DNA from: Hyphomonadaceae bacterium
GTDB lineage: Bacteria; Pseudomonadota; Alphaproteobacteria; Caulobacterales; Hyphomonadaceae
Reading direction: 5' to 3'
Assembly (NCBI GenBank): GCA_024742355.1
Contig: JANSYM010000001.1
Location: 310,001 to 374,000 of the forward strand
DNA length: 64,000 nucleotides
The translations under genes were made by a program, and so were the position numbers. A model generated the notes under the pieces. That model was not told the DNA's origin, did not search any database, and worked only from the letters and a program-made list of their open reading frames with translations. Positions 45,020-54,716 of this stretch are shown here, piece by piece; position 1 is the first letter of the stretch; each line of letters opens with the position of its first letter.

Positions 45020-45991
45020 ATGAGCGACCCATATGTAATTGAAATGAGCGAGACCGGCGGCGTCGAAGTCCTGGTCAAGACGGCCCGCGCGCCGCGCCAG
45101 CCCGGCCCTGGTCAGGTCCTGGTGCGCCAGACCGCATCGGGCCTCAATTTCATCGATACCTATCACCGCACGGGTCTTTATCCGGTGAAGCTACCTTTCG
45201 TGCCAGGCTCGGAAGGGGCGGGTGTGGTCGAGGCGGTGGGCGAAGGTGTGGACCATATCGCGCTCGGCGACCGCGTCGCTTATCTCGGCTCCGGCACCTA
45301 TGCGACGCATTATACCGGCCCGGCTGCGACCATGGTGAAACTGCCCGATGGCATCAGCGAACAGGACGCTGCGGCGGTTCTGCTCAAGGGCCTGACCGCC
45401 TGGATGCTCTTGTTCGAAGTGCGCCGCGCGTCGCCGGGCGAGACCGCTTTGGTCTGGGCGCCGGTTGGCGGCGTTGGCTCCTTGCTGGTGCCGTGGGCGA
45501 CCGCGCTTGGCGTGGATGTGATTGCCGTCACATCCAGCGACGCCAAGGCGAGCCGCGCGCGTGAGCTCGGTGCGCGGGCGGTGGTGCTGTCCTCGCAGGA
45601 CGTCGCCGCCGAAGTGCGCGGGCATACCGGCGGCGCGGGTGTCGATGTCTCCTATGACAGTGTCGGCAAGACCTCCGCCCAGGCCTCGCTCGACAGCCTC
45701 AAGCCGCGCGGTTGGTGGGTCAGCTATGGCAATGCTTCAGGCGCGGCTGATCCGATTGCGCCGGGGGCTCTCGGCGCCCGGGGATCGCTCATCCTGACCC
45801 GGCCCAGCCTGTTCCACTTCATCTCCGACGCCGACAGCCTGCGCCGAGGGGCCGCCGCCTTGTTCGGCGCCATGCGGACGGGCACGATCGCGGCGAATGT
45901 CGGCCAGACGTTTCCGCTTAGCGAGATCGCGGATGCGCATACCGCGCTGGAGAGCGGCAAGACGGTTGGGGCGACGGTGCTCTTGCCATAA
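45020..45991 (+). CDS. NADPH:quinone reductase, zinc-independent MDR
   Basis: A 323-residue quinone reductase of the QorA type: ASGLNFIDTYHRTGLYPVKLPFVPGSEGAG is the family signature, and the Rossmann domain shows VWAPVGGVGSLLVPWATALG followed by YDSVGKTSAQASLD. It reduces quinones with NADPH in the cytosol. AAGGCGGGG upstream supports ATG 45020 over earlier in-frame ATGs. It is the second quinone oxidoreductase in the window and is not closely similar in sequence to the one at 25.0 kb. Confidence 0.92.
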   Translation: MSDPYVIEMSETGGVEVLVKTARAPRQPGPGQVLVRQTASGLNFIDTYHRTGLYPVKLPFVPGSEGAGVVEAVGEGVDHIALGDRVAYLGSGTYATHYTGPAATMVKLPDGISEQDAAAVLLKGLTAWMLLFEVRRASPGETALVWAPVGGVGSLLVPWATALGVDVIAVTSSDAKASRARELGARAVVLSSQDVAAEVRGHTGGAGVDVSYDSVGKTSAQASLDSLKPRGWWVSYGNASGAADPIAPGALGARGSLILTRPSLFHFISDADSLRRGAAALFGAMRTGTIAANVGQTFPLSEIADAHTALESGKTVGATVLLP

Positions 45992-46018
45992 GGGCGGCAC
46001 CAGGGGCGAGTGGTCGCG

Positions 46019-46813
46019 TTAGATCAGACCGATACCTTGTCCGGCTTGCACCGCGACGAAGCCGGCGACCGCCAGGATCATCACGGCGAATGCCAGTCTG
46101 GCCGTCCGCAATCGGCCGGCCAGCCATTTGGAAATCAGGATACCGACCACACCGCCCAGCGCGCCGCCGGCCAGAAGCAACAGGATGAGGCGTCCGTCGA
46201 CCAGGCCCGACATGGCGTAATTGGCGGACGTTGCCGCCCCGAAGATTGACACTGAAACCAGGGAGGATGCCGTCGCATTGGCCATGGTCATGCCAACCGC
46301 AAGCATCAGGCCCGGGACAATCAGAAAGCCGCCGCCAATCCCGAAAAAGCCGGCGGCCAGGCCGACCACCAATCCGATCGGCGCCAGTTGCAACACCATG
46401 CGCGGTGTCAGCGTCACGTCGGGGTCGCCCGCTGTCTTTGGCTTGCGAAACATGGACAGAGCGATCATCGCCATCGCCGCTGCGAAGCCGAGCAATAGGA
46501 CATCGCCCTGCGTGATTTTTGCCAGACTCGAGCCAAGGATCGAGCCGATCAGGCCGGACATGGCAAAGACGATAGCGCAGGGCCACTTCACCCGCCCGCC
46601 GCGCCAGTGACCGAACAGGCTGAACAGCGCAATCGCGGCAACGCCCGCCGCCGACGTGCCGATGGCGACATGTGGATCATCAACGCCGACCAGATAAAGC
46701 AGCAAGGGCGCGGCGAGGACCGAGCCACCGCCGCCAAACGTGCCGAGAAACACGCCGACAATCGCACCGCTGAGCAGGCTCAGGGCGATGATATCCGGGG
46801 TCAGCTCGATCAT
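46019..46813 (-). CDS. TauE/SafE family sulfite exporter-like permease
   Basis: A 264-residue membrane protein with about eight helices. GVFLGTFGGGGSVLAAPLLLYLVG and VVGLAAGFFGIGGGFLIVPGLMLA are the two repeated TauE/SafE signatures. It is the last gene of the BigR-like operon, so it most likely exports sulfite or other sulfur anions produced by persulfide oxidation. It lies seven bases from the rhodanese gene. Convergent with the qor gene. Confidence 0.88.
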   Translation of the reverse strand: MIELTPDIIALSLLSGAIVGVFLGTFGGGGSVLAAPLLLYLVGVDDPHVAIGTSAAGVAAIALFSLFGHWRGGRVKWPCAIVFAMSGLIGSILGSSLAKITQGDVLLLGFAAAMAMIALSMFRKPKTAGDPDVTLTPRMVLQLAPIGLVVGLAAGFFGIGGGFLIVPGLMLAVGMTMANATASSLVSVSIFGAATSANYAMSGLVDGRLILLLLAGGALGGVVGILISKWLAGRLRTARLAFAVMILAVAGFVAVQAGQGIGLI

Positions 46814-46820
46814 GAAGCGT

Positions 46821-47351
46821 CTATGCGGGCTGACGCCGGTTCCAGGGCATGGCTTGCAGCAATGTCGCCATTCCGCACCAGCCGCTGATCCCGGCGAACA
46901 TCAGGCCGGCGCCGACAAAGGCGGAAAGGCCGAACCATGCGGGCGCCACGAACCAGCCGAGCAATACACCGATCAGGATCAGGCTGCCGGCCGTGATCTG
47001 AACCTGGCGATTGATCTCGAGCGGCGCCTTGTTGTCCCTGGCCGTAGGCAAACCCAGCGCGCGCCAGGCGTCCAGGCCGCCCTCCAGCATGAACGCGTCC
47101 CCATCCACATGCTGGGCCAGGACGGCGCAATTGGAATCCGTGCGCATGCCGGACTTGCAATGGAAGATGGCGTTCTGCCCGGCATCCAGTTTCAGGTCGG
47201 CCTCATCGAGCGCTGAGACCGGCAAGGAAATCGAGCCAGGAATATGCTCGCGCGCATACTCGTCGGGTTCGCGAATATCGATCAGGACAGCCTTGCCGGA
47301 CTTCAATCGGTCAGCCGCCACGTTCGGGGTGAGTTTTGTCAGTGTCGTCAT
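46821..47351 (-). CDS. Rhodanese domain protein fused to DUF2892 (YgaP-like)
   Basis: A 176-residue two-part protein. Residues 1-105 form a rhodanese domain with active loop CKSGMRT (persulfide-forming Cys). The C-terminal part is a two-helix membrane DUF2892 unit (ILIGVLLGWF... FAGISGWCGM), as in YgaP. It is a membrane-bound sulfurtransferase working with the persulfide dioxygenase. The ATG overlaps the TGA of the upstream regulator (ATGA). The CGM Cys in the last helix is a possible extra thiol. Confidence 0.9.
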   Translation of the reverse strand: MTTLTKLTPNVAADRLKSGKAVLIDIREPDEYAREHIPGSISLPVSALDEADLKLDAGQNAIFHCKSGMRTDSNCAVLAQHVDGDAFMLEGGLDAWRALGLPTARDNKAPLEINRQVQITAGSLILIGVLLGWFVAPAWFGLSAFVGAGLMFAGISGWCGMATLLQAMPWNRRQPA

Positions 47352-47674
47352 TTCAACATCTCCGGACAGTAAATTTTCATCAGGGTTTCAATCACCTGGC
47401 GCACAGCAGGATCGGACAATCGGTAATAGATGGTCTGAGCGTCCCGCCGCGTCGCCACCAGCTCCCGCGTGCGCAACACGGACAGGTGTTGCGACAAGGC
47501 CGATTGCGACAGGCCGCTATCGGTCTGCAGCTCGCTCACAGACGCCTCAGAGGCGCCAAGGCGGCACAGAATCATCAAGCGATGCGGATTGGACATGGCC
47601 TTGAGCAGGCTGGCCGCCACTTCCGCCTTGGCTTCAAAAACACGGGGGTCGAGCAGATTTACGGTGTTGGTCAT
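47348..47674 (-). CDS. ArsR-family persulfide-responsive repressor (BigR/SqrR-like)
   Basis: A 108-residue winged-helix ArsR regulator with LMILCRLGASEASVSELQTDSGLSQSALSQHLSVLRT. Two Cys, Cys37 (ILCRL) and Cys103 (IYCPEML), occupy the positions that in BigR and SqrR form a di- or tetrasulfide on sensing persulfides, releasing DNA. No other metal-binding motif is visible. The first gene of the regulator - rhodanese - TauE operon, divergent from the dioxygenase; the intergenic palindrome is the likely operator for both directions. Confidence 0.9.
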   Translation of the reverse strand: MTNTVNLLDPRVFEAKAEVAASLLKAMSNPHRLMILCRLGASEASVSELQTDSGLSQSALSQHLSVLRTRELVATRRDAQTIYYRLSDPAVRQVIETLMKIYCPEMLK

Positions 47675-47680
47675 GTTTCC

Positions 47681-47721
47681 TATATATTAGGTATTGCTAA
47701 TTTAGCAAGTGCTAATATATA
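47681..47721. promoter_or_regulatory. BigR-like operator between divergent persulfide genes
   Basis: An exact inverted repeat TATATATTAG/CTAATATATA (47681-47690/47712-47721) encloses a second one, GCTAA-T-TTAGC (47696-47706). AT-rich dyads of this kind are the usual BigR/SqrR targets. It lies six bases upstream of the repressor start codon and 20 bases before the dioxygenase ATG. Confidence 0.75.
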
Positions 47722-47741
47722 AATCTCAAAGGAGATACACA

Positions 47742-48596
47742 ATGATCCATGTTGAGGCTTATTTTGACGACGCCACCAATACGGTGACCTATCTGGTCGC
47801 GGACACCGCGACGCAGCAGGCGGTCCTGATCGATCCGGTTCTGGACTATGAACCGCATCGCGCCGCGCTCACCACGCAATCTGTTGATACGATCCTGGCA
47901 GATCTCCGGGCCCGTGAGCTGACCCTCACCTGGGTGCTCGATACACATGCGCATGCCGATCATCTGTCGGCGGCTGATTATGTCCGGGACGAAACCGGCG
48001 CCAAAGTCGGTATCGGGGCAAAGATCACTGAGGTTCAGAAACTGTTCGGCCCGGTGTTCAATGCCAGGGATGTCTGCGCCAGCGGCACGGTTTTCGACGC
48101 GCTGTTTGAGGATGGCGACGAAATCGCATTCGGCTCAACCGCCATCAAGGTGCTGCACACCCCAGGTCATACCCCGGCCTGCGTGACTTATGTGATCGAA
48201 GACGCGGCATTCGTTGGCGATACGCTGTTCATGCCCGACTATGGCACGGCGCGTGCGGATTTTCCGGGCGGCGATGCCCGCACCCTGTACCGGTCGATCC
48301 AGAAGATCCTGGTTCTGCCCCCGGAAACACGCATTTTTGTCGGCCATGATTACCTGCCGAAATCGCGCGATGAAGTGGCCTGGGAAAGCACGGTGGCCGA
48401 GCAAAAGACCGCAAACGTCCACCTGCAGGAAAATGATGAAGAGGCTTTCGTGGCCATGCGTGAAGCACGCGACGCCACGCTTCAGGCGCCGCGGCTGATC
48501 CTGCCATCCTTGCAAGTCAACATTCGCGGCGGCGCGTTGCCGCCGGCCGAATCGGATGGGCAAACTTATCTGAAACTGCCGGTGAACAGAATCTAA
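47742..48596 (+). CDS. blh: MBL-fold persulfide dioxygenase (ETHE1/Blh-like)
   Basis: A 284-residue metallo-beta-lactamase-fold enzyme. Metal ligands HAHADH (His69, His71, Asp73, His74), GHTPACVTY and GHDYLP are intact; FMPDYGTARADFPGGDA is the Blh/ETHE1 signature with the Arg and Asp that contact glutathione persulfide. It oxidises persulfides to sulfite. AAAGGAG with good spacing fixes ATG 47742 and removes the upstream frame. Divergently controlled with the repressor; sulfite can leave through the TauE permease. Confidence 0.92.
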   Translation: MIHVEAYFDDATNTVTYLVADTATQQAVLIDPVLDYEPHRAALTTQSVDTILADLRARELTLTWVLDTHAHADHLSAADYVRDETGAKVGIGAKITEVQKLFGPVFNARDVCASGTVFDALFEDGDEIAFGSTAIKVLHTPGHTPACVTYVIEDAAFVGDTLFMPDYGTARADFPGGDARTLYRSIQKILVLPPETRIFVGHDYLPKSRDEVAWESTVAEQKTANVHLQENDEEAFVAMREARDATLQAPRLILPSLQVNIRGGALPPAESDGQTYLKLPVNRI

Positions 48597-48607
48597 GCGC
48601 CCGCTTT

Positions 48608-49504
48608 CTATCCCGCCGGGTCCAGCTCCAGCAAGAGGGCCGGGTCGATATAGAAGTCGCCGCTGCGATCCTCGCTGCCGGGATTGCGCCATTTGACCGC
48701 CCAGTGCAGGTGCGGGCCGGTTGTGCGACCTGTATTGCCGCTGGCGCCGAGGCGCGCGCCGGCTGCCACGACGTCGCCCGCAGCGACGTCGACTTCTGAC
48801 ATGTGCATGAAGACCGAGACCAGGCCATCGCCATGGTCGAGGAAGACCGTGCCGCCTTCATAATAGAGATCGGGATCGCCCAGGGTCACGGTGCCGGCCG
48901 CTGGCGCGACGATCTCCGTGCCGGTTGGGATGGCAATGTCATAGCCGCGATGGATGGAGGTTTTCTCGCAGGTTTCGCCATCCTTGCCGACGCCGATATA
49001 TTTGCGGGCCGGGCCAAAGGGCGAGGAAGGCGGGCCGTCAGACGGGCGCAGGAAACCCGTGCGCGCGCCCGGGCCCTTATTGAAAGTCTTGAACGCGTCC
49101 TGTTTCTTGACCCAGCTGCGCGAGGCATGGGCTTTCTGTTCCTCGGTGCGGGCATCGACCTTGTCGCAATCGAGGCCTTCAATCGTGCGGAATGGGTCGT
49201 CGCGTTCCGACAGCGTCAGGAATTGCACAGGCAAATCATGTTCGATTGAGGACACGCGCAGGGTGAGGGTTTCCGCGCGCTTCAGGCCGATCGTCGCGAT
49301 GCCGTCTGCATTGACCGGAACATCGCGCCGCGCTTCGCCATCCGGGCCGGACACGCGCAGCGTGCTGCCGGCAGGGGCTTCACAGAGCAGCAGGCCGCCC
49401 TGCACAGCTTGTCCGGCGCAGGCAATGGTTCCGGTTTCAGCTGCGCCGGTGCCGGGCAGGCCGATCCAGACGAACAGGGCCAGAAGCCAGTCTCTCAGAA
49501 ACAT
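48608..49504 (-). CDS. Secreted M23 family metallopeptidase
   Basis: A 298-residue protein with an N-terminal signal (WLLALFVWIGLPGTGAAE), a beta-rich middle region and a C-terminal LytM/M23 domain. Zinc motifs SIHRGYDIAIP (HxxxD) and GPHLHWAV (HxH) are intact, so it should cut peptidoglycan crosslinks in the periplasm. Convergent with the dioxygenase. It is directly adjacent to the upstream DUF2093 gene (TAG then ATG with no gap). A paralogous M23 lipoprotein lies at 28.4 kb. Confidence 0.9.
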   Translation of the reverse strand: MFLRDWLLALFVWIGLPGTGAAETGTIACAGQAVQGGLLLCEAPAGSTLRVSGPDGEARRDVPVNADGIATIGLKRAETLTLRVSSIEHDLPVQFLTLSERDDPFRTIEGLDCDKVDARTEEQKAHASRSWVKKQDAFKTFNKGPGARTGFLRPSDGPPSSPFGPARKYIGVGKDGETCEKTSIHRGYDIAIPTGTEIVAPAAGTVTLGDPDLYYEGGTVFLDHGDGLVSVFMHMSEVDVAAGDVVAAGARLGASGNTGRTTGPHLHWAVKWRNPGSEDRSGDFYIDPALLLELDPAG

Positions 49505-49714
49505 CTAGGCCTTGCCGCTCATGCGCGTCGCGGCGGCGGCGGCATCAATATAGGCTTCCTGATGATCGACGCTCCAATAGCGCAGCGCTGCGATCGGAAT
49601 CTTGCGGCCGGTAACCGCGCAAATCACGTAATCCCCAGGACTTAGCAGTTCGAGATCGGCATCGAGATAGCGGATCTTGGCTTCGCCGGGCTGTCGGTCT
49701 GTCTTCTTAAGCAT
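49505..49714 (-). CDS. DUF2093 domain-containing protein
   Basis: A 69-residue protein of the alphaproteobacterial DUF2093 family, unknown function: GEAKIRYLDADLELLSPGDYVICAVTG followed by IPIAALRYWSVDHQEAYIDA. I start it at ATG 49714, which matches the family; a longer form from 49762 or 49804 would overlap the recA promoter. The C-terminus abuts the M23 gene and both are probably one transcript. Divergent from recA. Confidence 0.85.
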   Translation of the reverse strand: MLKKTDRQPGEAKIRYLDADLELLSPGDYVICAVTGRKIPIAALRYWSVDHQEAYIDAAAAATRMSGKA

Positions 49715-49776
49715 GGCCGCATAATGCCTGATCCACGGGCGAAAGGGAAGCCGGGAATTCATACGGAAGTTTTCGC

Positions 49777-49805
49777 TTTGTTCTCGTGAACAAATGTGGT
49801 ACATA
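49777..49805. promoter_or_regulatory. recA upstream palindrome and promoter
   Basis: A perfect dyad TTTGTTC-TCGT-GAACAAA (49777-49794) lies 76 bases before the recA ATG. It overlaps a possible -35 (TTGTTC), with TACATA at 49800-49805 as a possible -10. It may be the LexA site, although it is not the GTTC-N7-GTTC direct repeat usual in Alphaproteobacteria. Confidence 0.5.
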
Positions 49806-49870
49806 AGTCACAGCTGGCGGGCTCGGGGCCATTCTACGCCGAGTATGTTATAGACGAAAAGGAACGACTC

Positions 49871-50950
49871 ATGTCCAAACCCAACCTGCAACTCGTGGAT
49901 AAGGATTCCGGCGTGGATAAGCAGAAAGCTCTCGAAACGGCACTCGCCAACATTGACCGTGCATTTGGTAAAGGCTCGGTGATGCGCCTTGGCGAACAAA
50001 CTTCTATGGATATTGAGTCGATTCCGACAGGATCGCTCGGCCTCGACATCGCTCTTGGCATTGGCGGCCTGCCAAAAGGCCGTGTGATTGAAATTTATGG
50101 CCCGGAAAGTTCCGGTAAGACGACGCTGTCGCTGCACATTGTGGCGGAAGCGCAGAAAAATGGCGGTGTCTGCGCCTTTGTCGATGCCGAACACGCGCTT
50201 GACCCGGTCTATGCCGGCAAGCTCGGGGTTGATCTCGATGACCTCCTGGTCTCGCAGCCCGATACTGGCGAACAGGCGCTGGAAATCGCCGACACATTGG
50301 TGCGCTCCGGCGCGATTGATGTCCTGGTCATCGACTCGGTTGCGGCGCTGACGCCGCGGGCCGAGATTGAAGGTGAGATGGGCGACAGCCTGCCAGGCCT
50401 GCAAGCGCGTCTGATGAGCCAGGCGCTGCGCAAGCTGACCGGCTCGATTTCCAAGTCGAACTGCATGGTCATCTTCATCAACCAGATCCGGATGAAGATT
50501 GGCGTCATGTTTGGTAGCCCGGAAACCACGACCGGCGGTAATGCGCTGAAATTCTACTCCTCTGTCCGTCTCGACATTCGCCGCATTGGCGCGCTGAAGG
50601 ACAAGGATGAGGTGATCGGCAACCAGACCCGCGTGAAAGTGGTGAAGAACAAGGTTGCCCCACCCTTCCGCCAGGTCGAGTTCGACATCATCTATGGTGA
50701 AGGCATCTCCAAGACCGGCGAGATCATCGATCTCGGCGTCAAATGTGAAGTCATCGAGAAGTCCGGCTCCTGGTATTCCTATGGTCCGGAACGGATCGGG
50801 CAGGGGCGCGAGAAGACACGGCAATTCCTCAAGGACAATCCCGACATTCGTGACGAGATCGAGCTTGAGATTCGCAAGCGCTCCGGGCTCTTGTCCGACG
50901 TCCTGCTGACCGAAGGTGGCGGCCCGGCGGAAGAGGCTGAAGCCGGTTAA
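49871..50950 (+). CDS. recA: Recombinase A
   Basis: A 359-residue RecA, the strand-exchange and SOS co-protease. Walker A GPESSGKT (77-84), Walker [12 protein letters not shown]1/L2 DNA loops (EIEGEMGDS and [28 protein letters not shown]) and an acidic C-terminus (EEAEAG) are all as expected. AAGGA eight bases before ATG 49871 sets the start. Followed by a strong terminator, so alaS downstream has its own transcript. A DUF2093 gene is divergent. Confidence 0.98.
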   Translation: MSKPNLQLVDKDSGVDKQKALETALANIDRAFGKGSVMRLGEQTSMDIESIPTGSLGLDIALGIGGLPKGRVIEIYGPESSGKTTLSLHIVAEAQKNGGVCAFVDAEHALDPVYAGKLGVDLDDLLVSQPDTGEQALEIADTLVRSGAIDVLVIDSVAALTPRAEIEGEMGDSLPGLQARLMSQALRKLTGSISKSNCMVIFINQIRMKIGVMFGSPETTTGGNALKFYSSVRLDIRRIGALKDKDEVIGNQTRVKVVKNKVAPPFRQVEFDIIYGEGISKTGEIIDLGVKCEVIEKSGSWYSYGPERIGQGREKTRQFLKDNPDIRDEIELEIRKRSGLLSDVLLTEGGGPAEEAEAG

Positions 50951-50987
50951 GCTGCGGCCCGAAACAGGGCCAAAAATCAGACCATGT

Positions 50988-51024
50988 GCAACGCGCCCGC
51001 GGAAACGCTTGGCGCGTTGCTTTT
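50988..51024 (+). terminator. Rho-independent terminator after recA
   Basis: GCAACGCGCC (50988-50997) pairs exactly with GGCGCGTTGC (51011-51020), followed by TTTT. Confidence 0.9.
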
Positions 51025-51086
51025 ATGGACATATATCCACCCCCGAGAACGCGCTCATGATGGGCACAGCGGCAAAAGGAAGTTCC

Positions 51087-53738
51087 ATGACGAGTGTCAA
51101 CGATCTGCGCGAAGCATTTCTGTCCTATTTCGAAAGCAAGGGACATGTCCGCAAAGCCTCCGCGCCGCTGGTGCCGGAGAACGATCCGACCTTGCTGTTC
51201 GTCAATGCCGGCATGGTGCCGTTCAAGAACATCTTTACCGGCGCCGAGACCCCGTTCGCCCCGCGCGCGACGACCTCGCAGAAATGCGTCCGCGCCGGCG
51301 GCAAGCACAATGATCTCGACAATGTCGGCTACACCGCCCGCCACCACACGTTCTTCGAAATGCTCGGCAACTTCTCGTTCGGCGACTATTTCAAGGACGA
51401 CGCCATCGCCATGGGCTGGGAGCTGGTGACCAGGGAGCTCGGCCTGCCGGCGGACAAATTGCTGGTCACCGTGTTTGCTGAAGATGATGAGGCCGCTGCG
51501 ATCTGGAAGAAAGTCGCGGGCCTGCCGGACGACCGCATCATCCGCATCGCAACGTCGGACAATTTCTGGTCAATGGGCGATACTGGCCCATGCGGACCCT
51601 GTTCGGAGATCTTCTTCGATCACGGGCCTGAGGTCTGGGGCGGCCCGCCCGGAACGCCGGAAGAGGATGGCGATCGGTTCATCGAAATCTGGAACCTGGT
51701 CTTCATGCAATTCGACCAGCAGCATGGCGGCGACCGCACCAATCTGCCCAAGCCGTCCATCGATACCGGCATGGGCCTGGAGCGGATCGCGGCGGTCCTG
51801 CAGGGCGTCCACAATAATTACGAGATTGACCTGTTCCAGAACCTGATCGCGGCCGAGGAAGACGTCTATTCCCAGAACGCGACCGGCGACCAGCTCGGCT
51901 CATTCCGCGTGATTGCCGACCATTTGCGCACGTCGGCCTTCCTGGTTGCCGACGGTGTGACGCCGTCAAATGAAGGGCGCGGCTATGTCCTGCGCCGGAT
52001 CATGCGGCGCGCCATGCGCCATGCCCACATTCTCGGCGCGCGCGAACCCGGCATGCACAAGCTGGTGCCGGCCCTGATCACCGAAATGGGCGCCGCCTAT
52101 CCCGAACTGGGCCGTGCCCAGGCCGCGATCGAGAGCGCGCTCGAACAGGAAGAGAGTCGGTTCCAGAAGACATTGGGCCGCGGGCTCGCCTTGCTCGACG
52201 ATGCCAGCGGCGATCTGAAAGAAGGCGATACGCTGCCCGGCGAGACCGCTTTCAAACTGTATGACACGTTCGGCTTCCCGCTCGACCTGACACAGGACAT
52301 CCTGCGCGGCCGCGGCATGAGCGTCGACGAGACGGGCTTTGACGCTGCCATGGCGAAACAGAAAGAGGGCTCGAAAGCGGCCGGCTTTACCTCAGGCGAC
52401 GCCGCCTCCGGCGAGGTCTGGTTCCGCCTGCTGGATGACGTCGGCGCCACGGAATTCCTTGGCTATTCCGATCTTGCCGGCGATGCGAAACTTGTTGCGA
52501 TGGTTTCGGATGGCAGTCCGGTAAATTCTCTGAACAGCGGCGATGAGGCCGAGCTTTTGCTCGACCGGACGCCCTTCTATGCCGAAAGCGGCGGCCAGGC
52601 CGGCGATCATGGCGTCATCGAAACCAAAGGCGGCGCCCGCTTCATCGTTCGCGACGTGCAGAAACGCGCTGGCGACCTCCACGCCCATATTGGCGAAATG
52701 GTCGAAGGTTCGCTCTCGGTCGGCGATGCGGTATCGGCCCAGGTTAATGGCGACCGCCGGACGCGGATCATGGCCAACCATTCGGCCACCCACCTGATGC
52801 ATGCCGCCCTGCGCGATGTGCTCGGTGAGCATGTCACCCAGAAAGGCTCCCTGGTCGAGGAAGAGCGCATGCGCTTTGACTTCTCGCATGGCGCGCCGGT
52901 CACGCCTGCTGAAATCGAGGCGATCGAGGACCAGGTCAATGCCGTCATCCGGCAGAACAATCCGGTCGGCATTGCCGTGACGACGCCTGAAAAGGCGATC
53001 GAGGCAGGCGCGCTGGCTTTGTTCGGTGAAAAATATGGCGACGAAGTGCGCGTCCTGTCCATGGGCACGGATCTGCAGGATGCCGACAAGACCTATTCGG
53101 TCGAACTGTGCGGCGGCACGCATGTCGAGCGCACGGGCGATATTGGCACCTTTGTCATCCTGTCCGAAAGTGGCGTCTCTGCGGGCGTACGGCGCATCGA
53201 AGTGGCAACGGGCGCCGAAGCCCTGGCCTTCCTGCGCAGCCGCGCCCAGGTCGCGGTCGATCTCTCGGATCAGCTGAAAGTGCCGCTGAAAGATGTCGGC
53301 AAGAAAGTCGCCAGCCTCACCGAAGACCGCAAGGCGCTGGAACGCCAGCTCGCTGACGCCAAGCGCGCGCTTGCCATGGCCGGCGAGAGCGGCGCGCCAT
53401 CTGGCCCGGAAGAGATCAATGGCGTCAACCTGATCGCGCGCGTCGCGGAAGGCGTGGGCGGCAAGGATTTGCGGGCCCTCATCGACGAGGCCAAGGCGCA
53501 GATGAAGTCCGGCATCGCTGTCTTTATCGGCGTCAATGATGGCAAGGCGGCAGTCGCTGTCGGCGTGACCGAGGACCTGATCGGCACGCGTTCAGCGGTC
53601 GACCTGGTGCGCGTCGCCGCAGCAGAAGTGGGCGGCAAAGGCGGCGGCGGCCGCCCTGACATGGCGCAGGCTGGCGGACCTGATGGCTCAAAGGCGGAAG
53701 CGGCTCTGGATGCGGTTCGCGCGGCGCTGAAGAGGTAG
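51087..53738 (+). CDS. alaS: Alanyl-tRNA synthetase
   Basis: An 883-residue class II synthetase, full length. The N-terminal catalytic core starts with [14 protein letters not shown] and [17 protein letters not shown]. The tRNA recognition domain follows. The editing domain has the HxxxH zinc motif in [19 protein letters not shown] and the partner [11 protein letters not shown]. The C-terminal C-Ala domain ends [17 protein letters not shown] 51087 follows GGAAG and matches the family; the longer frame crosses the recA terminator. Charges tRNA-Ala in the cytosol. Confidence 0.98.
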   Translation: MTSVNDLREAFLSYFESKGHVRKASAPLVPENDPTLLFVNAGMVPFKNIFTGAETPFAPRATTSQKCVRAGGKHNDLDNVGYTARHHTFFEMLGNFSFGDYFKDDAIAMGWELVTRELGLPADKLLVTVFAEDDEAAAIWKKVAGLPDDRIIRIATSDNFWSMGDTGPCGPCSEIFFDHGPEVWGGPPGTPEEDGDRFIEIWNLVFMQFDQQHGGDRTNLPKPSIDTGMGLERIAAVLQGVHNNYEIDLFQNLIAAEEDVYSQNATGDQLGSFRVIADHLRTSAFLVADGVTPSNEGRGYVLRRIMRRAMRHAHILGAREPGMHKLVPALITEMGAAYPELGRAQAAIESALEQEESRFQKTLGRGLALLDDASGDLKEGDTLPGETAFKLYDTFGFPLDLTQDILRGRGMSVDETGFDAAMAKQKEGSKAAGFTSGDAASGEVWFRLLDDVGATEFLGYSDLAGDAKLVAMVSDGSPVNSLNSGDEAELLLDRTPFYAESGGQAGDHGVIETKGGARFIVRDVQKRAGDLHAHIGEMVEGSLSVGDAVSAQVNGDRRTRIMANHSATHLMHAALRDVLGEHVTQKGSLVEEERMRFDFSHGAPVTPAEIEAIEDQVNAVIRQNNPVGIAVTTPEKAIEAGALALFGEKYGDEVRVLSMGTDLQDADKTYSVELCGGTHVERTGDIGTFVILSESGVSAGVRRIEVATGAEALAFLRSRAQVAVDLSDQLKVPLKDVGKKVASLTEDRKALERQLADAKRALAMAGESGAPSGPEEINGVNLIARVAEGVGGKDLRALIDEAKAQMKSGIAVFIGVNDGKAAVAVGVTEDLIGTRSAVDLVRVAAAEVGGKGGGGRPDMAQAGGPDGSKAEAALDAVRAALKR

Positions 53739-53755
53739 CGCCGCGCGGGCGCAGA

Positions 53756-54589
53756 CTAAACAATCCGCGGCAACCACATGCCCATCACTGCAGCGAAGAT
53801 GCCGATCGACATCGCGGCGGTCGCGACAAAGACAACAGACGCGGCAGCGAGCTTCGCAGCGCCGTGCCGCTGCGGTGCGCTGGCCCACAGATAGATTTCC
53901 AGCAAGAGCAGCGGCAGCGCCATCTGGCCGAAATACCAGCTATAGATAAACGGTCCGGAAAAGGTCTCCGTGTCGATCCCGATGCCGCCCGTGGTCATGA
54001 ACCAGAACATCATTCCGACGCGGAAGAACCAGACTGCACTGACCACCATGAACAGGCGCATGGCCCAGCGCCGGTGGCGGTCGAACTGGCGGGCGACGGC
54101 ATAGCGCAAAGCCAGCGCGCCGAAAGCCAGGATCAGGACCGCATCCAGGCTGATCGCGACATGACCGGCAAGGCCGCCCAGCACGCCGCGCGTCCAGACG
54201 AGATACAGACCGGCAATGCTGGTGAAGAAGGCGAAGAAGAGATAGGTGCGACCGAGATTTCGATGTAGAGCGGGGAAGCGGTTCCGGATCGCTGGGATCA
54301 GCTGCAAAGGGCCGCCGCCGACAATGATGATGGCCACCAGAATGTGTCCGGCAATGGCGAGATTGCCGACCAGGTCGCCGGCCGCATGGCCATGCGGAAG
54401 GTGCGTGTCGCCCAGTCCCGGCAGACCGCCCAGGGCGAGCACCGGGACATAGAAGCCGATCACATAAGCGACGAACAGCCATTGCCCGAATGCGGCGATC
54501 AGAAACCAGATCTGTCCGCTCAGTGTTAGCGCTTTCTGGGCATTCAGGTTCAGCTGCCATCCTGGGGAGTCGTGGGCTGCGCTTTGCAT
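53756..54589 (-). CDS. DUF2306 domain-containing membrane protein
   Basis: A 277-residue inner-membrane protein with about seven to eight helices. LQLIPAIRNRFPALHRNLGRTYLFF and FDRHRRWAMRLFMVVSAVWFFRVGMMFWF match DUF2306 (YozB-like) proteins; conserved His (GHILVA, PALHRN, RHRRW) may bind heme or metal. Function unknown. Divergent from the AraC-type regulator at 54.7 kb, which may control it. The stop lies 18 bases from the convergent alaS end. Confidence 0.85.
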   Translation of the reverse strand: MQSAAHDSPGWQLNLNAQKALTLSGQIWFLIAAFGQWLFVAYVIGFYVPVLALGGLPGLGDTHLPHGHAAGDLVGNLAIAGHILVAIIIVGGGPLQLIPAIRNRFPALHRNLGRTYLFFAFFTSIAGLYLVWTRGVLGGLAGHVAISLDAVLILAFGALALRYAVARQFDRHRRWAMRLFMVVSAVWFFRVGMMFWFMTTGGIGIDTETFSGPFIYSWYFGQMALPLLLLEIYLWASAPQRHGAAKLAAASVVFVATAAMSIGIFAAVMGMWLPRIV

Positions 54590-54716
54590 GTTCCAACCTC
54601 GATTTGTTTACGTACAAGGCTCGCTACTTGCAGTCGGGCCAATTGTTGCCAATGATCCGCGATACCAAATGCTTGACTGAAACAGACACCGCCTGCGCCA
54701 CTGAAAGGCCCGTTCA

